This document shows, one piece after another, positions 13,885 to 17,904 of a stretch of DNA of 17,904 nt. The notes under the pieces are model-generated. The model saw nothing but the letters and a program-made list of their open reading frames with translations. It ran no database searches and had not been told where the DNA came from. This stretch comes from Thermopetrobacter sp964430935 (GTDB lineage: Bacteria; Pseudomonadota; Alphaproteobacteria; Rhizobiales; Aestuariivirgaceae): assembly GCA_964430935.1 (NCBI GenBank), contig CAYSHK010000049.1:1-17904 (forward strand), in the 5' to 3' direction. The position numbers and the translations under genes are program-made. The first letter of the stretch is position 1; each line of letters begins with the position of its first letter.

Positions 13885-15465
13885 ATGCCAAGTCCCGTGC
13901 GTCGCGCACTCCTTTCCGTTTCCGACAAGAGCGGCCTTGTCGATTTCGCCAGAACCCTCGCCGAGAAGTACGGTGTGGAGATCCTGTCCACCGGAGGTAC
14001 CGCCCGTACCCTGAAGGAGGCCGGGATCCCGGTGGTCGACGTGTCCGAGGTCACCGGGTTTCCGGAGATCATGGACGGCCGGGTGAAGACCCTGCATCCG
14101 AAGATCCACGGCGGTCTGCTGGCGGTGCGCGGCAACGCGGAGCACGAGGCGGCCATGGAGGCCCACGGCATCGGCCCCATCGACCTGCTCGTGGTCAACC
14201 TCTATCCCTTCGAGGAGACGCTGGCCTCCGGCGCCGACTACGACACCTGCGTCGAGAACATCGACATCGGCGGCCCGGCGATGATCCGCGCCGCGGCCAA
14301 GAACCATGCCTCGGTGGCGGTGGTCGTGGATCCCGCCGACTACGGAAAGCTGCTGGGAGACATGGAGCAGCACGGCGGCGGCACGTGTTCGAAGTTCCGC
14401 CGGAAGCTGGCCCAGAAGGCCTTCGCCCGCACCGCGGCCTACGACGCGGCCATCTCCAACTGGCTGGGAGCCGTGGTGGAGGATCCGGAAGCGCCGGACG
14501 CGGCCATGCCGCGCACGTTCACCGTCCAGTTCGTCAAGCGGCAGAACATGCGCTACGGCGAGAATCCCCATCAGAGGGCGGCCTTCTACGTGGACGCCTC
14601 CGGGCCGGAGGAGCCGTCCGTGGCCACCGCCCGCCAGCTGCAGGGCAAGGAGCTCTCGTACAACAACATCGCCGACACGGATGCCGCGCTGGAATGCGTG
14701 AAGCAGTTCGACGAGGGGCCGGCCTGCGTGATCGTCAAGCATGCCAACCCCTGCGGCGTGGCGCTCGGCGATTCGCTTCTGGAGGCCTACGAGCGTGCCT
14801 TTTCCACGGATCCGGAATCGGCCTTCGGCGGGATCATCGCCTTCAACCGGGAGCTGGACGGGGAGACGGCGGCCGCCATCGTCGAGAAGCAGTTCGTGGA
14901 GGTGATCGTCGCGCCGAAGGTTTCCGCGGAGGCCGCCGAGGCGGTGGCGCGGAAGAAGAACGTGCGTCTTCTGGAGTGCGGCGAGTGGCCGGAAACGCCG
15001 GCACCGCGGCTCGACTTCAAACGGGTGAACGGTGGGCTGCTGGTGCAGGATGCGGATCTTGCGCTGTTCGACGGGCTGAAGGTGGTCACGAAGCGCAGCC
15101 CCACGGACGAGGAGATGCGCGATCTGCTGTTCGCCTGGAAGGTGTGCAAGTTCGTGAAGTCCAACGCCATCGTCTATTGCCGCGACCTGATGACCGTGGG
15201 TGTGGGCGCCGGCCAGATGAGCCGGGTCAATTCCGCCCGCATCGCCACGATCAAGGCGGAGCAGGCGGGACTCGAGGTCAAGGGGTCCGTCGTGGCCTCG
15301 GACGCTTTCTTCCCGTTCGCGGACGGTCTGCTGGAGGCGGCCGGCGCGGGTGCCACGGCGGTCATCCAGCCGGGGGGCTCGATCCGGGACGAGGAGGTGA
15401 TCGCCGCCGCCGACGAGGCCGGCCTGGCCATGGTCTTCACGGGCATGCGCCATTTCCGTCACTGA
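13885..15465 (+). CDS. purH: Bifunctional AICAR formyltransferase / IMP cyclohydrolase
   Basis: A 526-residue bifunctional enzyme catalysing the last two steps of IMP synthesis: formyl transfer from 10-formyltetrahydrofolate to AICAR, then ring closure. The N-terminal cyclohydrolase domain (about 1-200) shows ALLSVSDKSGL, EILSTGGTA, TGFPEIMDGRVKTLHPKIHGG and NIDIGGPAMIRAAAKNH. The C-terminal transformylase domain shows NMRYGENPHQ, LQGKELSYNNIADTDAA and the catalytic Lys285-His286 in VIVKHANPCGV, and ends with GMRHFRH. Length matches the family. The start at 13885 has GGAGAG eight bases upstream. Several segments (for example QFVKRQNMRYGENPHQRAAFYVD and IADTDAALECVKQF) look more like gammaproteobacterial PurH than typical alphaproteobacterial versions. 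The YbjQ-family gene follows after 37 bp, probably cotranscribed. Confidence 0.97.
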   Translation: MPSPVRRALLSVSDKSGLVDFARTLAEKYGVEILSTGGTARTLKEAGIPVVDVSEVTGFPEIMDGRVKTLHPKIHGGLLAVRGNAEHEAAMEAHGIGPIDLLVVNLYPFEETLASGADYDTCVENIDIGGPAMIRAAAKNHASVAVVVDPADYGKLLGDMEQHGGGTCSKFRRKLAQKAFARTAAYDAAISNWLGAVVEDPEAPDAAMPRTFTVQFVKRQNMRYGENPHQRAAFYVDASGPEEPSVATARQLQGKELSYNNIADTDAALECVKQFDEGPACVIVKHANPCGVALGDSLLEAYERAFSTDPESAFGGIIAFNRELDGETAAAIVEKQFVEVIVAPKVSAEAAEAVARKKNVRLLECGEWPETPAPRLDFKRVNGGLLVQDADLALFDGLKVVTKRSPTDEEMRDLLFAWKVCKFVKSNAIVYCRDLMTVGVGAGQMSRVNSARIATIKAEQAGLEVKGSVVASDAFFPFADGLLEAAGAGATAVIQPGGSIRDEEVIAAADEAGLAMVFTGMRHFRH

Positions 15466-15502
15466 CCCCTTCCCATCCGGCGCTCGCAGAGGAGAATCCG
15501 TC

Positions 15503-15823
15503 ATGCTCGTTACCACCACGAACACCATCGAGGGGCGGCGCATCGTGGAATACCGGGGCATCGTCGCCGGCGAGGCCATCATGGGCGCCAACGTGTTCCG
15601 CGATTTCTTCGCCTCCATCCGCGACATCGTCGGCGGGCGATCCGGCGGTTACGAGAAGGTGCTGGCCGACGCCCGCGAGACGGCGATCGCGGAAATGGCC
15701 GGACGGGCGGCCGAGCTGGGCTGCAACGCCGTGATCGGCGTGGACATAGATTACGAAACCGTCGGTCAGGGCGGTTCCATGCTCATGGTGACGGCCGCCG
15801 GCACGGCCGTGGTGGTGGAGTGA
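15503..15823 (+). CDS. YbjQ/UPF0145 family protein
   Basis: A 106-residue cytosolic protein of the YbjQ (UPF0145) family, a small pentamer-forming fold sometimes described as a heavy-metal-binding domain. The diagnostic parts are TTNTIEGRRIVEYRGIVAGEAIMGANV at the start (split across residues 5-31), a helix with ARETAIAEMAGRAAELG, and GCNAVIGVDIDYETVG (73-88) with the single Cys74. It ends in two hydrophobic strands. The length is normal for the family. A strong Shine-Dalgarno (AGAGGAGAA) precedes the ATG. Function is not established for the family, and the metal-binding label is not supported by any clear metal site here. Confidence 0.93.
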   Translation: MLVTTTNTIEGRRIVEYRGIVAGEAIMGANVFRDFFASIRDIVGGRSGGYEKVLADARETAIAEMAGRAAELGCNAVIGVDIDYETVGQGGSMLMVTAAGTAVVVE

Positions 15824-15848
15824 AGGGGGAGTTTAGCCGGATACTGAA

Positions 15849-15979
15849 TTCCGTTCACTGACTGTATTGACATGACACCTGTGGCCGCTTCACAGTGTGT
15901 CCCGGATCGCTTTCCGTGTACTGCGTGGGGCATGGCGGATATGCATCGCGACGGACAGGGGCGCAGGAAGTGAACGGAA
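15849..15979. repeat. 131-bp segment framed by an 11-bp perfect inverted repeat
   Basis: TTCCGTTCACT (15849-15859) and AGTGAACGGAA (15969-15979) are perfect reverse complements 109 bp apart. They frame most of the 171-bp gap between the YbjQ gene and the methyltransferase, where the base composition begins to change. No flanking target-site duplication is evident and no coding potential is seen inside. It could be a small non-autonomous element, two sites for one regulator, or chance. Confidence 0.45.
15867..15900 (+). promoter_or_regulatory. Consensus -35 hexamer with an adjacent hairpin
   Basis: A perfect TTGACA occurs at 15867-15872. No good -10 lies 16-18 bp downstream (TTCACAG is there), so a promoter is only tentative. 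Overlapping the would-be spacer is a hairpin: ACACCTGTG (15875-15883) pairs with CACAG-T-GTGT (15891-15900), with one bulged T and a 7-nt loop. No T-tract follows. It may be an operator, or the end structure of the purH-YbjQ transcript. Confidence 0.3.
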
Positions 15980-15994
15980 CGGAGTGCCGGAGGC

Positions 15995-16696
15995 ATGATG
16001 TCATGGGATGGGGCGTGGGTGGCGCGGCTGCGCAAAAAGCGGGTCAGAATTTTTGAAAAGTTGTTTTCCGCGACTCTGGGGCGGCTGGAATATTATCGGA
16101 CATGGGCTCCCGGTATCCATGTGATACCCGACGCTGAAAGAGAAATCCGCAGATATCTGACCGAACATCTCGATACAATTCCGGTGGGGCACACCCCCGT
16201 TCTCCTCGATGTCGGCGGTAGAAAGCGGGAGCGGGAGCATCTGACCGGCGGCTACCGATATGTGGCACTGGATATCGAGCCACGGGCGGAGGGGGTGCTG
16301 GTCGGCGACATCTGCTCGTGTCCGCAGATCTCCGACAATACGTTCGATGTTGTAATGTCCTTTGACGTGTTCGAGCACGTGGAGCGTCCATGGGATGCCG
16401 CGGAAGAAGCGATCCGCATTCTGAAACCCGGCGGGCTGATGATCCACCGCACGCTGTTCGCCTACCGCTATCATCCCTGCCCCATAGACTACTGGCGCTA
16501 TACCAGCGATGGGCTGGAATACCTCTTCAACAGGACGGGCAGAATGGAGACTCTGCTGAAAGGCTACGATCTCAAGATCCGCCGCTTTGACAAGCGTGGC
16601 ATGCATCCAGGTGATCTCGACAGCAAGCCGCCATTGGACTATCTGGGCGGCTTCCGGGAGAACTGGCGCACGGTCTACATCGGTCGCAAGATGTGA
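15995..16696 (+). CDS. Class I SAM-dependent methyltransferase
   Basis: A 233-residue protein with a Rossmann-type methyltransferase fold. Motif I is a variant, VLLDVGGRKRER (69-80), where the usual glycine-rich loop is shortened. The acidic ribose-binding position is Asp93 in YVALDIEP. FDVVMSFDVFEHVERPW (117-133) and ILKPGGLMI (142-150) follow. The later HPCPIDYWRYT (160-170) is typical of methyltransferases found in polysaccharide and glycolipid gene clusters. Overlapping starts ATG-ATG at 15995/15998 follow GGAGG; the second has the better spacing. The composition is less GC-rich than upstream genes. The acceptor is unknown; a sugar or glycan is inferred from the motif and from the sulfotransferases that follow. 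The gene converges on them with 12 bp between stops. Confidence 0.87.
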   Translation: MMSWDGAWVARLRKKRVRIFEKLFSATLGRLEYYRTWAPGIHVIPDAEREIRRYLTEHLDTIPVGHTPVLLDVGGRKREREHLTGGYRYVALDIEPRAEGVLVGDICSCPQISDNTFDVVMSFDVFEHVERPWDAAEEAIRILKPGGLMIHRTLFAYRYHPCPIDYWRYTSDGLEYLFNRTGRMETLLKGYDLKIRRFDKRGMHPGDLDSKPPLDYLGGFRENWRTVYIGRKM

Positions 16697-16708
16697 GGGC
16701 CGACCGGT

Positions 16709-17464
16709 TCAGACGTGGCAGAGCTCCGGATCCCGGGGATAGGCGAAAAAGGTGAAGTCCAGATCGTAGATTTCCCGGATCAGGCGGACTTCCTCGGGGC
16801 CGATGAATTTCTTCACGCGCTCCCCGGCGCCGGTCCGGTGATGGGTTACGGAAATGCCGCTCATCCTCTCCATGAAGTGCTCACAACCCAGCCGCCCGGT
16901 CAGGGCTCGCAAGTGTTCGTGCAGGTGCTCGAACCTGCCGATGAAGCTGTAGCGGATTGTATCTGGGCGGATGAGATAGCTCTGCGGTGCCCAGTGGGGA
17001 TTTTTGTACAGGTTGCGTCGGCTTTGCAGCAGTTGCAAGAATTCCGTGAGTGTCAGTTCCCTTTTCCCGTCGACTCCGAGTTTTGACAGATAGCGGGCGC
17101 GGTTCCTGCCACGAATCTTGTCGAGATAGCAGCTGAGAATTCTGGTGTAGGGATTGCGGACAAAGCAGAATCGAAAATACTTATCGCTCTCGAAGATGTT
17201 TTGGAAAGAATCCCCGAGTTCCAAAAAGCCGCATAAAGGAGACCGTTCCTTGTCGTGGACGTTTTCCGGAATGCGGTTTTCGTCTCCGTCGGTCTCGATC
17301 AATTGAAGGAGGCGTTTTAGAGTGGATCCTGCAGCTTTGGGATTGGAGAAAAGAATGATATTTTTTCTCCTGCTACAGTGAGATAGATAGTCCAGTTTCC
17401 TTATGTTGTAAGAGGAATATTTTCTTATTGTCAATTTCCTTGCGTCGAATGCTGTCACAACCAT
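16709..17464 (-). CDS. Sulfotransferase family 2 protein
   Basis: A 251-residue putative sulfotransferase, moving sulfate from PAPS to a hydroxyl or amine, likely on a carbohydrate. The 5'-phosphosulfate loop is NPKAAGSTLKRLL (41-53) after a hydrophobic strand, a variant of the usual PKTAGTS. The 3'-phosphate site is FCFVRNPYTRILSCYLDK (99-116), with Arg103 and Ser111. HWAPQSYLI (157-165) and FIGRFEHLHEHL (174-185) are also typical of the carbohydrate sulfotransferase family. The open frame extends to 17542, but GGGGAGAG nine bases before the ATG at 17464, and the end of the upstream gene at 17484, favour 17464. The mature protein has no clear signal peptide or membrane anchor, as in many bacterial members. 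It is 19 bp downstream of a second sulfotransferase, certainly in the same operon. Confidence 0.88.
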   Translation of the reverse strand: MVVTAFDARKLTIRKYSSYNIRKLDYLSHCSRRKNIILFSNPKAAGSTLKRLLQLIETDGDENRIPENVHDKERSPLCGFLELGDSFQNIFESDKYFRFCFVRNPYTRILSCYLDKIRGRNRARYLSKLGVDGKRELTLTEFLQLLQSRRNLYKNPHWAPQSYLIRPDTIRYSFIGRFEHLHEHLRALTGRLGCEHFMERMSGISVTHHRTGAGERVKKFIGPEEVRLIREIYDLDFTFFAYPRDPELCHV

Positions 17465-17483
17465 GATCTCGAACTCTCCCCTG

Positions 17484-17904
17484 TTAATTCCGCTCGAGTT
17501 GGAATAACAGCTCTGGATACAAATTTTCCAGTTCCCAGGCAAAATATTCTCGTATCCGTTGGATGCTGTCCGCGCTCAAGGCTTCATGCCATGGTCTCCG
17601 ATCCTTCCTGAAGCCACTCTTCATATGCGGCAGGACAGGCACTTCCGGTAAATCCAACCTCCGCGCCAGATCTTTCAGGGCCTCGGAGATATCCTCGTAC
17701 CGATAGATCTTGTCCACAATGATCTTTCCGTTGGACGTATAGAGGCCATATCCGCCCCTTTTGACAGCTCGAAGGATGTCGTCCGTCAAAAACGCATTTA
17801 TATCTGTTGTCTCGCCTTTTCCCAGATCAGAAGAATGCTTGAAGTGTATGTATGAAATAACCTTATCAAAAGGATTTCTTTCAAAGCAGAACTTATAGTA
17901 TTCA
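17484..17904 (-). CDS. Second sulfotransferase family 2 protein (partial, N-terminus off window)
   Basis: The minus strand is open from the right edge to a stop at 17484, giving the last 139 codons of a protein whose start lies beyond the window. Near the visible beginning is KFCFERNPFDKVISYIHF, a 3'-phosphate-binding motif of family-2 sulfotransferases (RNP followed by Ser). Further on, DKIYRYEDISEALKDLARRL is the usual conserved region after the substrate site, and WHEALSADSIQRIREYFAWELE is the C-terminal helix. The 5'-phosphosulfate loop is expected off the window. It is a distinct sequence from the adjacent sulfotransferase, so the pair is not a recent duplication. This is the most AT-rich gene in the window together with the front of its neighbour. 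Confidence 0.82.
   Translation of the reverse strand, partial: EYYKFCFERNPFDKVISYIHFKHSSDLGKGETTDINAFLTDDILRAVKRGGYGLYTSNGKIIVDKIYRYEDISEALKDLARRLDLPEVPVLPHMKSGFRKDRRPWHEALSADSIQRIREYFAWELENLYPELLFQLERN

Noticed and set aside
13831..15627. 598-codon open frame antisense to purH
   Set aside because: It has no recognisable domain, and its composition is typical of reverse-strand reading of GC-rich genes.
15766..16035. Small minus-strand open frame across the YbjQ/methyltransferase gap
   Set aside because: It has no family resemblance, overlaps the ends of two supported genes, and has no ribosome-binding site worth noting.
17465..17542. Longer start for the complete sulfotransferase
   Set aside because: It would overlap the end of the upstream sulfotransferase by 59 bp, and the added residues are not family-like. 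The ATG at 17464 has a strong ribosome-binding site.

Overview
The window is mostly GC-rich, densely packed bacterial chromosome and reads best as an alphaproteobacterium, possibly of the Rhodospirillales. The clues are the aerobic cobaltochelatase pair cobS-cobT, a phytase-like esterase, a heparinase II/III-like gene directly before purH, and a J-domain protein with a Cys/His-rich N-terminus. This placement rests on remembered family and gene-order knowledge, not on a search.

Layout, left half: a partial PAP2-family membrane protein leaves the left edge on the minus strand (1-591). It is divergent from ispG (isoprenoid MEP pathway, 711-1937), which converges on a small cytoplasmic hemerythrin (1951-2484, minus). 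Divergent from the hemerythrin is a propionyl-CoA synthetase, prpE (2763-4673), followed by the J-domain protein (4810-5430) with its own candidate promoter. Two minus-strand genes follow: an exported DsrE-like protein (5578-6033) and an unusual membrane regulator (6219-7592). The regulator joins a TtrS-like periplasmic PhnD sensor domain, one membrane helix and a LuxR/FixJ-type DNA-binding domain, with no kinase or receiver. A clear intrinsic terminator and a candidate promoter lie between these two genes.

Layout, right half: cobS-cobT (7888-10765) and an exported phytase-like esterase (10783-11856) form one run. The heparinase-like gene (11985-13805), purH (13885-15465) and a YbjQ-family gene (15503-15823) form the next. 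From about 15,830 onward the base composition becomes visibly more AT-rich, especially after 17,100. That end holds a SAM methyltransferase (15995-16696) and, on the opposite strand, two tandem family-2 sulfotransferases (16709-17464, and 17484 running off the right edge). This looks like the edge of a surface-glycan modification locus, probably acquired.

Most interesting: the regulator at 6219-7592 looks like the tetrathionate two-component system TtrS/TtrR collapsed into a single transmembrane protein. It sits beside a periplasmic DsrE-like (sulfur-family) protein and has paired CTTATAG boxes and a perfect palindrome upstream. A sulfur-compound-sensing role is an inference. Secondary items are three inverted repeats spaced exactly 22 bp apart before the heparinase-like gene, and an 11-bp inverted repeat framing 131 bp at the composition boundary. 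No tRNA, rRNA, CRISPR array, transposase or recognisable riboswitch was seen.
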